Shown: positions 53,704-61,087 of the stretch, one piece after another | Position numbering within the stretch: the first letter of the stretch is position 1 | How the letters are laid out: each line of letters begins with the position of its first letter | Assembly: GCA_903921455.1 (NCBI GenBank) | Contig: CAIXPZ010000149.1 | Location: 7,660 to 71,659, forward strand | Origin: an uncultured Verrucomicrobia subdivision 3 bacterium | GTDB taxonomy: Bacteria; Verrucomicrobiota; Verrucomicrobiae; Limisphaerales; UBA11358 | DNA length: 64,000 nt | Direction: 5' to 3' | Position numbers and translations under genes: made by a program | The notes under the pieces: model-generated | Told to the model about the DNA's origin: nothing | Databases searched by the model: none | Seen by the model: only the letters and a program-made list of their open reading frames with translations

Positions 53704-55826
53704 TTTCGCTGTCCGAAATCCAGCCGAGTGGCACGGATTTGGTTTCCCAGGTCGAAGAGATTTTTTCGCCGACGGGCATCCTGTCGCGCGCAAAGAATTT
53801 TGAGTTTCGCCCGCAGCAGCAGGAGATGGCGGTGGCGGTAGCGCGGGCATTGCAGAATCAGGAGCACCTCGCCGTGGAAGCCGGCACCGGGGTCGGCAAA
53901 TCGCTGGCCTATTTGATACCCTCCATCCTCTTCGCCGTCGCGCAGAAGAAAAAAGCCATCGTCTCCACGCACACCATCAATTTGCAGGAGCAGCTTACGG
54001 AAAAGGATCTGCCAATGCTTGCGGGCGTGCTTGGTTCATTGGCGGAACCGGTGAAATTCAGCTACGCGATGCTGAAGGGCCGCGCGAATTATCTCTGCAC
54101 GCGGCGGCTGCAAAAAGCGATGCAGCAGAGCGGTAATCTGTTCACGTCGAGCGAGGCGGAGGAATTAAAGCGCATCTACGAGTGGTCGAAGGAAACCAAG
54201 GACGGCAGCCTGTCGGATTTTGAGTTCGAGCCGGACCCGAAAGTCTGGGCGCAAGTTTGTTCCGAGCGCGGACTTTGCTCGCCGAAGACCTGCGGGCATC
54301 AGTCGGATTTTGCGCGTGATCATGACGTTTGTTTCTTCCAGCGCGTGCGCAACCGCATTTTGTCGGCGGATGTGGTGATCTTGAACCACACGCTTTTTTT
54401 CACGCTACTCGGCGGCGTGGATGAGGAGATGGAGGGCGGCATCTTGTTCAAAAATGATTTCGTGGTTTTCGACGAGGCACACACGATGGAAAGCATCGCC
54501 TCGCGGCACATCGGCCTTAGTGTGTCGAGTGGGCAGGTGCGCTATTCGCTGAACCGGCTGTGGAATCCTCGCACAGAAAAGGGTCTGCTCGCCACGTTGC
54601 GCCAGGGCAATGCCGTGAAGCTCGTCGCGGAAATCTTGAGCGAGGCAGACAAGTTTTTTGAGAACGTCGAGAGCGCGTGCGAGGAACTTCAGGCGACGGC
54701 AAAACCAAAATTTTCCGGCGGCGAAAGCAGTTCGCAACGGCGGCGCGAATGGAAGGAACTACGCATCCGCCGTGCGGAACTGGTGAAGGACAACGTGACT
54801 TTGCCCATCCAGCGCTTGCGCGAAGCGGTCAGCGAACTGGTCAAGACGAGCGACGACAAGGACATCGGGCAGGAACTCATCGAGTGCAACCGGCGGCTGG
54901 GTGAATTGAAGGTGGAGGTCGCAGAATTTTTGAGCCAGCAGGCGGACGGTCATGTTTATTGGGTCGAGCGCGGGGGTAAATCACAACGGAATCTTTCGCT
55001 CAACGCCGCGCCGGTGGACGTGGCTGAATTTTTGCGCCGACGTTTATTCGAGACTGATACGAGCGTGATTATGACCAGCGCGACGCTGGCGACTTCAGCC
55101 AATCTCAAATCCGAAATCCCGATTCCCAGAGCGAAAACCGCCAGCCCGCAAAGCGGATTAAATTATTTCACCCGCCGCGTCGGCGGTGAATCCGCCACGC
55201 AGTTGCAGGTCGGCACTCCCTTTGATTATGCGCGGCAGATGCAGTTGTTTGTCGCCCAGAAAATGCCGGACCCGCGCGAGCACGGTTACGCCGGGGCGCT
55301 GGAGCATTGGATCGAACACTTTGTGAAGCAGACCCACGGCAAAGCATTCGTGCTCTTCACCAGCTACAAACTGATGCAGGAAGTTGCGGACCGCATGCGG
55401 CCATTTTTTGACACTTTGAAGCTGGAACTGTTCGTGCAGGGCACCGGCACGCCGCGCTCGACGATGCTGGAGAAGTTCAAGGCAGACGTGGACTCGGTGC
55501 TATTCGGCACGGATAGTTTCTGGCAGGGCGTGGATGTGCCGGGCGAGGCGTTGAGCAATGTCATCATCACGCGGCTGCCATTCGCCGTGCCGGATCATCC
55601 TCTGATCGAGGCGCGTATCGAGGCGATCGAGGCGCGCGGCGGCAACTCCTTTGGCGAATTTTCTTTGCCGGAGGCGATCCTAAAATTCCGCCAGGGCGTG
55701 GGCCGGCTGATTCGCACGAAGACGGACACGGGAATTATTGTCGTGCTGGACAACCGGATTCTCACCAAGAAATACGGCCAGGCTTTTCTCGACGCGCTCC
55801 CGGAATGTCCGGTGGCGATTGTCTGA
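53700..55826 (+). CDS. dinG: ATP-dependent helicase of the DinG/XPD type with Fe-S cysteines
   Basis: A 708-residue superfamily 2 helicase. Walker A is 'EAGTGVGKSLAYL', the DEAH box is 'VVFDEAHTM', and the C-terminal helicase motifs include 'SFWQGVDVPGEALSNVIITRLPF' and 'QGVGRLIRT'. Cysteines in 'NYLC', 'CSERGLC', 'CGHQ' and 'DVCFF' (residues about 125-210) are placed like the 4Fe-4S cluster ligands of DinG/XPD. It would unwind R-loops or damaged DNA. It ends 66 bases before the tRNA-Gln gene. No exonuclease domain is fused at its N-terminus. Confidence 0.9.
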   Translation: MISLSEIQPSGTDLVSQVEEIFSPTGILSRAKNFEFRPQQQEMAVAVARALQNQEHLAVEAGTGVGKSLAYLIPSILFAVAQKKKAIVSTHTINLQEQLTEKDLPMLAGVLGSLAEPVKFSYAMLKGRANYLCTRRLQKAMQQSGNLFTSSEAEELKRIYEWSKETKDGSLSDFEFEPDPKVWAQVCSERGLCSPKTCGHQSDFARDHDVCFFQRVRNRILSADVVILNHTLFFTLLGGVDEEMEGGILFKNDFVVFDEAHTMESIASRHIGLSVSSGQVRYSLNRLWNPRTEKGLLATLRQGNAVKLVAEILSEADKFFENVESACEELQATAKPKFSGGESSSQRRREWKELRIRRAELVKDNVTLPIQRLREAVSELVKTSDDKDIGQELIECNRRLGELKVEVAEFLSQQADGHVYWVERGGKSQRNLSLNAAPVDVAEFLRRRLFETDTSVIMTSATLATSANLKSEIPIPRAKTASPQSGLNYFTRRVGGESATQLQVGTPFDYARQMQLFVAQKMPDPREHGYAGALEHWIEHFVKQTHGKAFVLFTSYKLMQEVADRMRPFFDTLKLELFVQGTGTPRSTMLEKFKADVDSVLFGTDSFWQGVDVPGEALSNVIITRLPFAVPDHPLIEARIEAIEARGGNSFGEFSLPEAILKFRQGVGRLIRTKTDTGIIVVLDNRILTKKYGQAFLDALPECPVAIV

Positions 55827-55892
55827 CGCGGTTTCTTCACTTGTGCGGGGCAATCGTGCTTGGTAAGGTAAGCCGTCAGTTTTTGCCATGCT

Positions 55893-55966
55893 TGTCCGAT
55901 GGTGTAATGGTAGCACAGAGCTCTTTGGAGGCTTTAGTCATGGTTCGAATCCATGTCGGACAACCA
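55893..55966 (+). tRNA. tRNA-Gln (anticodon UUG)
   Basis: The acceptor stem TGTCCGA/TCGGACA is a perfect 7 bp with discriminator A and an encoded CCA (55964-55966). The anticodon stem is GAGCT/GGCTT with loop CTTTGGA, giving anticodon TTG. The T-arm is CATGG-TTCGAAT-CCATG. The U1-A72 pair is a known identity feature of tRNA-Gln. Its 3' end is the probable integration site of the element that follows. Confidence 0.95.
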
Positions 55967-55980
55967 AGAAAACAAAGGAA

Positions 55981-57300
55981 TTGGGCCATCTCCCAGTTTT
56001 TTGCACAGATTTTGCACAACATCGCCCAAGTTCCCCGCCCGGTGCCAAATTCCCGCTTCTAGTTGAATTCAAAGGCCAGCGTGCCGCTATTTATCAACCC
56101 GCCAAGGGGTATGATTTTTACCGCGTTTGCTTTCGGGTCACGGGTAAACGCCGGATGCTCACTTATACCAATTTTGCCTCGGCGAAGAAGGCGGCGGAAG
56201 AAAAAGTGCGGGAGCTATACAAAGGGAATCATTCGGTGGGTCTTACGGCCAAGCAATCGCAGGATGTGGTGTTTGCCTTGGAGCGGTTGCGGGAGTTCAA
56301 CTTGACCACGAGCCGCAAGGTCTCCCTATACGAAGCGGTCGGAGATTATATCGGTGCCGCGACCCTCATCGGCAATGGGCGTTCATTGGTTGAGACGTCC
56401 AAGACTTTCATACAATTGACGGGGTCGGTGAAGCCATGCAGCGTTTACTTGGCCGTTGAAGAATTTGTTACTGGGCTTCAGGTGAAGGCGCACGCGCCAA
56501 TAGGACAACGCGCCCAACTTTCAGAAACCTACGTTTATAATAGCGGGCTTTGGCTCCGGAGGTTTGCCAAGCCACACCAATCGACGGCCATCAGCGACTT
56601 GCAGAAAAGTGATTTGGATTCTTTCATGGCAACCCTAAAGGCGCTATCGCCGAAGTCCAGAAACCACTACCGAGCCATAATAAAAACGTTCTTGGTTTGG
56701 TGTGTTCGCAAAGACTACTTGGCTGCCAGCCATCGGTTATCTCAAGCCGATAGCATGATTCGGGAAGGAGTTGAAGGTGGCGTAATCGACTTTTACCGGC
56801 CCGACGAACTACGACAATTGCTTCAACATGCCGATGCCGTCATGCGGCCAATCATCGCGCTGCAAGCGCTGGCGGGGGTGAGGGGCATGGAGGCGCTACG
56901 ATTAACATGGCAAGACGTATTTGCCACGGCAGGGCATGTGACTATCTCCGCAGCAAAATCCAAAACACGCAGCCGACGTTTGGTAGAAATTTGCCCATCA
57001 TTGCATGCTTGGCTCGAACCTTACCGAAATTCTCAAGGTAAGCTATGGTCACAGTGCCGTGATACATTTTATGCAAATTTTGTAAACCTACGCGATGCCA
57101 GCAAAATTCCGGCTCGCAAAAACGGTTTAAGAAGAGGATTCGGAACTTTTCATTTTGCTCTTTATTCAAATGAGAATTTAACCGCCGCGCAAATGGGGAA
57201 CACCCCACAAATGGTTCACGCGCATTATCGTGGCATGGCGACAAAATTGGAGGCTGAAAATTGGTTTTCAATTAAACCGACAGCCGTTCCGACCACTTAA
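55981..57300 (+). CDS. Tyrosine site-specific recombinase (integrase) with altered catalytic histidines
   Basis: About 439 residues if the TTG at 55981 is used. The frame is open upstream through the tRNA to an ATG at 55888, but a start inside the tRNA is unlikely. The C-terminal domain has Arg301 ('AGVRGMEALRLTW'), a Lys-rich strand 'SAAKSKTRSRRLVEI', Arg384 in 'NGLRRGFGT' and Tyr416 in 'HAHYRG'. The box II His is Asn381 and the following His/Trp is Asn407. The N-terminal SAM-like core-binding domain is about residues 150-250. Probably the element's integrase, but the two changes may reduce activity. Confidence 0.85.
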   Translation: MGHLPVFCTDFAQHRPSSPPGAKFPLLVEFKGQRAAIYQPAKGYDFYRVCFRVTGKRRMLTYTNFASAKKAAEEKVRELYKGNHSVGLTAKQSQDVVFALERLREFNLTTSRKVSLYEAVGDYIGAATLIGNGRSLVETSKTFIQLTGSVKPCSVYLAVEEFVTGLQVKAHAPIGQRAQLSETYVYNSGLWLRRFAKPHQSTAISDLQKSDLDSFMATLKALSPKSRNHYRAIIKTFLVWCVRKDYLAASHRLSQADSMIREGVEGGVIDFYRPDELRQLLQHADAVMRPIIALQALAGVRGMEALRLTWQDVFATAGHVTISAAKSKTRSRRLVEICPSLHAWLEPYRNSQGKLWSQCRDTFYANFVNLRDASKIPARKNGLRRGFGTFHFALYSNENLTAAQMGNTPQMVHAHYRGMATKLEAENWFSIKPTAVPTT

Positions 57301-57420
57301 AATACCACACGGGCTAGAACCTCATAAAAATTATACAAAAGGGCGTTCTCATAAAACCTAATGTTTAATGAGGGGAAACGTATCCGCGCGTATATCCATG
57401 CCACAACAGGCCATCGCCGT

Positions 57421-57450
57421 TTGATTTACCACCGGCAGGTCTGTTATAGT
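57421..57450 (+). promoter_or_regulatory. Candidate sigma-70-type promoter for the HTH gene
   Basis: TTGATT (57421-57426) and TATAGT (57445-57450) with an 18-base spacer, 38 bases before the ATG of the HTH protein. The 188-base gap after the integrase has no other gene. Confidence 0.4.
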
Positions 57451-57488
57451 TCCCATTGGCGACCCTATAAACCGAGCCGCCAGTAAAC

Positions 57489-57941
57489 ATGAGAACAATT
57501 CAAAATAAATCACCGATTCCGGGTTCCACATACAAACAACTTGTGAAGGACAAGCGCATTCCTCACGGAGCATTCCGGTTGTGGCATCTGTTGCGTGACT
57601 ACGCTGGGGTTAAAATGAATTGTTGGCCGGGGCAACGCCGCCTCAGCCATGATTTGGGGAGCAACTATGAATCCATCGCCAAGTGGCGTGACAGCTTAAT
57701 CGAAACAGGCTGGCTCCGGGTAGAAAAAACAAAATTTGGCAGCCACAAATATTATCTGCTAATCCCTTCGCCGTCCCAGACCACTACCGCGACCGAAAGC
57801 GGTAGCGCTACCGGATTAGTGACCACCCTGCACCCGGAAGTGGTAGCAGGCGCTGCTACCGGAAGCGGCAACGAAACTAACGGTATTAAACTAAACCCAA
57901 TAACCAAACCGACTGTGGTGTGTTCATATATTTTACCATGA
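57489..57941 (+). CDS. Helix-turn-helix protein of replication-initiator type
   Basis: A 150-residue protein. Residues about 22-80 ('IPHGAFRLWHLLRDYAGVKMNCWPGQRRLSHDLGSNYESIAKWRDSLIETGWLRVE') are a winged HTH of the kind in plasmid and phage replication or DnaD-like proteins. The C-terminal half is a Thr/Ser/Gly-rich, disordered tail. It overlaps the next gene by 4 bases (ATGA), which encodes a DnaC-like ATPase, so the two probably act together in replication of the element. Confidence 0.75.
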   Translation: MRTIQNKSPIPGSTYKQLVKDKRIPHGAFRLWHLLRDYAGVKMNCWPGQRRLSHDLGSNYESIAKWRDSLIETGWLRVEKTKFGSHKYYLLIPSPSQTTTATESGSATGLVTTLHPEVVAGAATGSGNETNGIKLNPITKPTVVCSYILP

Positions 57942-58738
57942 AAAGCGATACATTCATTGATGACTTTGCTAATAGGACGAAACAATTTGCCAAAGAGCTC
58001 AACGAGCGTGTTGCGCGGTTTATTCTAACACAACCGCAAATCATTTATTGCGAAAAGCATCGCGAGGTGGGTCGCCCGATTAGCGTGAAGCTTTCTGTTG
58101 AGGCATCGAGGAATCCTGACCACAAATCGACCGTCGTTTACGAACCGTGTGCGTCCTGCGCGGCGGAAAATGTGATGGCGGCGGCGCGTGCCAAGTTGCA
58201 TGCGCAAGGTGTTCCACCGATTTTACATCATGCTACAATTGATAACTGGGATGCCGCTGAGTCCGCAGTCGAGCAACGCAACAAAGTTTGCGAATTTTCT
58301 AAAATTAGAAAAGGGTTTCTTATTTTATTGGGAAATGTCGGCACTGGCAAAAGCCATCTCGCCGTCGGAGTTATGCGTTTTTTTGAAAATGCATACTTTG
58401 TGAAACAAAACGAACTGCTTCGGCAATTGCGCACTTCTTATCGCGACCACGATGTCGACAACCCGGTAGACCATTGTCAACAATGTGGGCTGTTGGTTTT
58501 GGATGACATGGGGTTAAGCGGTGGCGGACGTGACGAATTGCCCATGCTGCATGCAATTCTTGACCATCGTCACGGGATGCAAAAACCGACAATCATTACG
58601 AGCAACCTTACTTACGAGGCGCTTAGTGGATATCTTGGTGATAGATTGGCCGACCGCCTTAGAGAATCCTGTTTTCGAATCATCAATTTTGCGGGTGAAA
58701 CCCACCGACGCATTTCCCACGAAAAGTATTTTAGTTAA
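57938..58738 (+). CDS. DnaC/IstB-like AAA+ ATPase (helicase loader type)
   Basis: A 266-residue protein. Walker A is 'GNVGTGKSH' (near residue 135) and Walker B is 'LLVLDDMGL', followed by 'IITSNLTYEALSGYLGDRLADRLRE' (sensor and arginine finger regions). Residues 32-70 carry cysteines ('IIYCEKHREV', 'YEPCASC') that could bind zinc as in DnaC/DnaI-like loaders. It would load a helicase at an origin of the element. IstB of IS21 is a relative, but the pairing with an HTH protein argues for replication. Confidence 0.82.
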   Translation: MKSDTFIDDFANRTKQFAKELNERVARFILTQPQIIYCEKHREVGRPISVKLSVEASRNPDHKSTVVYEPCASCAAENVMAAARAKLHAQGVPPILHHATIDNWDAAESAVEQRNKVCEFSKIRKGFLILLGNVGTGKSHLAVGVMRFFENAYFVKQNELLRQLRTSYRDHDVDNPVDHCQQCGLLVLDDMGLSGGGRDELPMLHAILDHRHGMQKPTIITSNLTYEALSGYLGDRLADRLRESCFRIINFAGETHRRISHEKYFS

Positions 58739-58783
58739 TCCGTATTTGTTGCGGAGCAATCCGACTAAAAGTTTACCCGTCGG

Positions 58784-59254
58784 TTATTCCAGATAATCGG
58801 CCACCGGTTCGTTATCGGGATTCCAATAACCGATTTTCCGAATGTGACCCGTCGAGGTCAGGGTCAGCACCGTTACCCGGCCCGGTAAGGAAGGGAAATT
58901 CGTCAGCGTGACCGCCGAATCCACCAGCACAATCCGGTGCGGATATTTCCGTAGCTTGGGCAGGGCAAACATGCGGGCGATGGACGGCATGGTGTGAATA
59001 TCCATCAAGTAGGCCGCTTGATATTTTTCCAGAAACCCCGCCCCTTTCTCCGTCAGTTTGTGGTTCGCCGACTTGGCGCTCGCCATTTCCGTGGCCACCA
59101 GCAGAAACCGCGTGCCGTTGGTGAACACAAAATCCACGCCCCGCTGATCCGTGGCCGAGACCGGTGGCACCGCATCACCCACCGCTAGTGGCAAGCCGAG
59201 GACGGAAATTCCCAATAGGCAAATCCCAAGCACCATCAGCCAGCGAATATTCAT
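58784..59254 (-). CDS. Small exported protein of unknown function
   Basis: A 156-residue protein. Residues 1-25 are a signal peptide (NIRWLMVLGICLLGISVLGL). The mature part has 'GTRFLLVATEMASAKSANHKL' and 'RKYPHRIVLVDSAVTLTNFPSLPGRVTVLTLTSTGHI', a beta-alpha-beta pattern like a thioredoxin or YtfJ-like fold, but no active-site CxxC. It is the only minus-strand gene in the element, and ends 46 bases after the DnaC-like gene. Function not assigned. Confidence 0.6.
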   Translation of the reverse strand: MNIRWLMVLGICLLGISVLGLPLAVGDAVPPVSATDQRGVDFVFTNGTRFLLVATEMASAKSANHKLTEKGAGFLEKYQAAYLMDIHTMPSIARMFALPKLRKYPHRIVLVDSAVTLTNFPSLPGRVTVLTLTSTGHIRKIGYWNPDNEPVADYLE

Positions 59255-59443
59255 TCCACGCAAAATCTCATGCGGGCGGGCGGTGTGTCAATGGAAGCGA
59301 ACAGCGCCAACGGAGTTGCAGCGAGCAATTTGGAAATAATTCTTGTGCGGCATCGTCACGTCTGTTTCGCTCTTCACGGTTCGGGAATACACAAATGTAA
59401 AAACAATAAATCTTAAAAATATTGCGTAGCTTCGGCTGCGGGT

Positions 59444-59557
59444 CTCACCAGAAAACCGCGAATTTTCAAATGCAAAGAGACCGTGTCGAGCACGCGCCCA
59501 ATCGGGCGCGGCTTGATGCACTTCTTTGCATGGGCGCTTCGCGGTGCCTCTGGTGAG
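59444..59557. ncRNA. Nested, almost fully paired 114-nt hairpin (possible structured RNA)
   Basis: The gap 59255-59621 has no gene but holds an extended palindrome. Outer arms CTCACCAGA/TCTGGTGAG (59444-59452 and 59549-59557), then CCGCGAA/TTCGCGG, ATGCAAAG/CTTTGCAT, GTG/CAC with TCGAGC/GCTTGA, and the central CGCGCCC-AATC-GGGCGCG are ordered symmetrically about 59501. Every step is complementary with short internal loops. It may be a structured RNA, a transcription terminator or a recombination/replication site of the element. Strand cannot be chosen. Confidence 0.5.
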
Positions 59558-59621
59558 GGTGCGTTGGGTTCGCGCCCCTTCTCTTCCCGTGGTTCGGTCT
59601 GCGCTTCATCCGCACCGAATT

Positions 59622-60524
59622 ATGACTAAGCAAAAAACAGATGGTAAAATGCCCCTTACATACGAGGACGCATTGGCGGGTGTTTTTTTAAGAAAGCTTG
59701 CTTGGGAAATATATGTCGCAAAAGGAACTCCGAGTGTTGACGACATTGTCAAAAAATATGTCCAATCAGCTAGAGAGGACTTGGGGCTTAAGAAAACCAT
59801 TGGGGGTGCGCCTCACGCGTTTATTCATGCATTACGAAAGTTGAGTCCTCCACTATTGGGCAAAATTCATCCACACGAAAAAGGATGGAAAAACGAATGG
59901 CGGCTAAATTATTTACCAAGCCACCGCAATGTAAGAACTTTGTCGGCCAACCCGGTTTACCAAACCATAGTTTCAAACTATCCCACCAAGAAGAATCCCG
60001 TAGGGCGTGTTCAATTCTCGGTTTCGTTGCGTTCGCCCGCTATGCCCAAATTGCTAGTTACGATAGGCAATGGTCGCCCAGAATCCAACGCGTTGAAAGG
60101 CCTCTATTTCTTGCGCGAGAAGGAAAGTCTTTATGTCGGGCAAACGGAGGAATTTCAAGTGCGATGGGACGGTCATGTAAACAGTTCCGGCAGGGAAGTT
60201 ATTTGGTGGGTATTCATCGCGCCGGAAGAAAAGAACGATGACTTTGAAGCATTGGATGCCGCCGAGTCATTGCTCATCTCATTCTGGACTGAAATTTGCG
60301 TGACCACGAATAAGAAGCGCGGCAAAGACCGGCAACCTTCGGCGTTTCGACTCCAGCAGGCGATTTTATTTGTGGAGGCCGCTTCTGCGGCATTCCTATG
60401 GTTGCTCCGTGAAAAAAAGACGGAACTTGAATTTGAAAATTTCAAATTGCCATTCAAGCCATGTAAAGCAAATCACTGGCCTGATTGTTATTTGCTACCG
60501 TCCAACGATTCTTTAATGTCGTAA
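59622..60524 (+). CDS. Protein with GIY-YIG nuclease-like domain
   Basis: A 300-residue protein. Residues about 160-200 carry 'GLYFLREKESLYVGQTEEFQVRWDGHV', with the GLY...YVG pair and a following Arg as in GIY-YIG endonucleases. The rest ('VIWWVFIAPEEKNDDFEALDAAESLLIS') continues the fold. The N-terminal 150 residues are unrecognised. ATG at 59622 is 65 bases after the nested hairpin, and the same gap may contain its promoter. Could be a homing-type or restriction-like nuclease of the element. Confidence 0.68.
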   Translation: MTKQKTDGKMPLTYEDALAGVFLRKLAWEIYVAKGTPSVDDIVKKYVQSAREDLGLKKTIGGAPHAFIHALRKLSPPLLGKIHPHEKGWKNEWRLNYLPSHRNVRTLSANPVYQTIVSNYPTKKNPVGRVQFSVSLRSPAMPKLLVTIGNGRPESNALKGLYFLREKESLYVGQTEEFQVRWDGHVNSSGREVIWWVFIAPEEKNDDFEALDAAESLLISFWTEICVTTNKKRGKDRQPSAFRLQQAILFVEAASAAFLWLLREKKTELEFENFKLPFKPCKANHWPDCYLLPSNDSLMS

Positions 60525-60543
60525 TTGAATCGAAAGGCCATTT

Positions 60544-61032
60544 ATGCCCGCCCAAAAAAAGAATCAAACAGGCTCTGCTCGGATAGCGACGGCGTTGGCA
60601 CCGATCACTGGCGAGAATTATCTGGGCGACCCGCAGGTTGTGGATAGGTTGCTGCGCAATTTTGCAAATCATTGCATCCAACGGCGCACAACCATGCTGG
60701 ACAAGCGCGAGCAATCGGCGGCAATGGATATTGCCGATGCCACGGTGCTTGCAAACATTTTGCTCGGCCAAAACCCATCGTATCCGCCAAGGAAAGGCTG
60801 GGACAATCCCGACGTCATTAGCCACTGGGTCTTTGAAGAATTGAAGCCGCCGGTCGCGGGTTCACCCGAAACCATCATCCGAAACGCCATCGTCACCTAT
60901 CTCATGAAAATGTATGAAGTGATGGTGACTTACGAGGATGCCGCCGATGAAGACATGCAGATGGTGGTGGATGGTTTGGTGCAGGAATTCACCAAACTCT
61001 TGATGGGAGATTCCGAATGGAACAAAGAATAA
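60544..61032 (+). CDS. Hypothetical protein of the integrative element
   Basis: A 162-residue soluble protein with no signal or membrane segment. It is helical, with 'VVDRLLRNFANHCIQRRTTMLDKREQSAAMDIADATVLANILLG' and acidic C-terminal part 'YEDAADEDMQMVVDGLVQEF'. No family recognised. It starts 19 bases after the GIY-YIG gene and precedes the nuclease-fusion gene by 55 bases, so the three may be one transcript. Confidence 0.6.
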   Translation: MPAQKKNQTGSARIATALAPITGENYLGDPQVVDRLLRNFANHCIQRRTTMLDKREQSAAMDIADATVLANILLGQNPSYPPRKGWDNPDVISHWVFEELKPPVAGSPETIIRNAIVTYLMKMYEVMVTYEDAADEDMQMVVDGLVQEFTKLLMGDSEWNKE

Positions 61033-61087
61033 TGATTCGCGTCCGCCCAACGATTGCGTTCTAAAGCGGCCTAGCCCAAAATGCGTC

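Noticed and set aside
55888..55980. Integrase start at the ATG at 55888
   Set aside because: It lies before and reads through the tRNA-Gln gene, so translation from there is improbable. A TTG at 55981 just past the tRNA is preferred.
59444..59600. Integron attC site
   Set aside because: A GTTGGGT box is seen on the right, but there is no matching RYYYAAC box on the left at the correct place, and no integron integrase is near.
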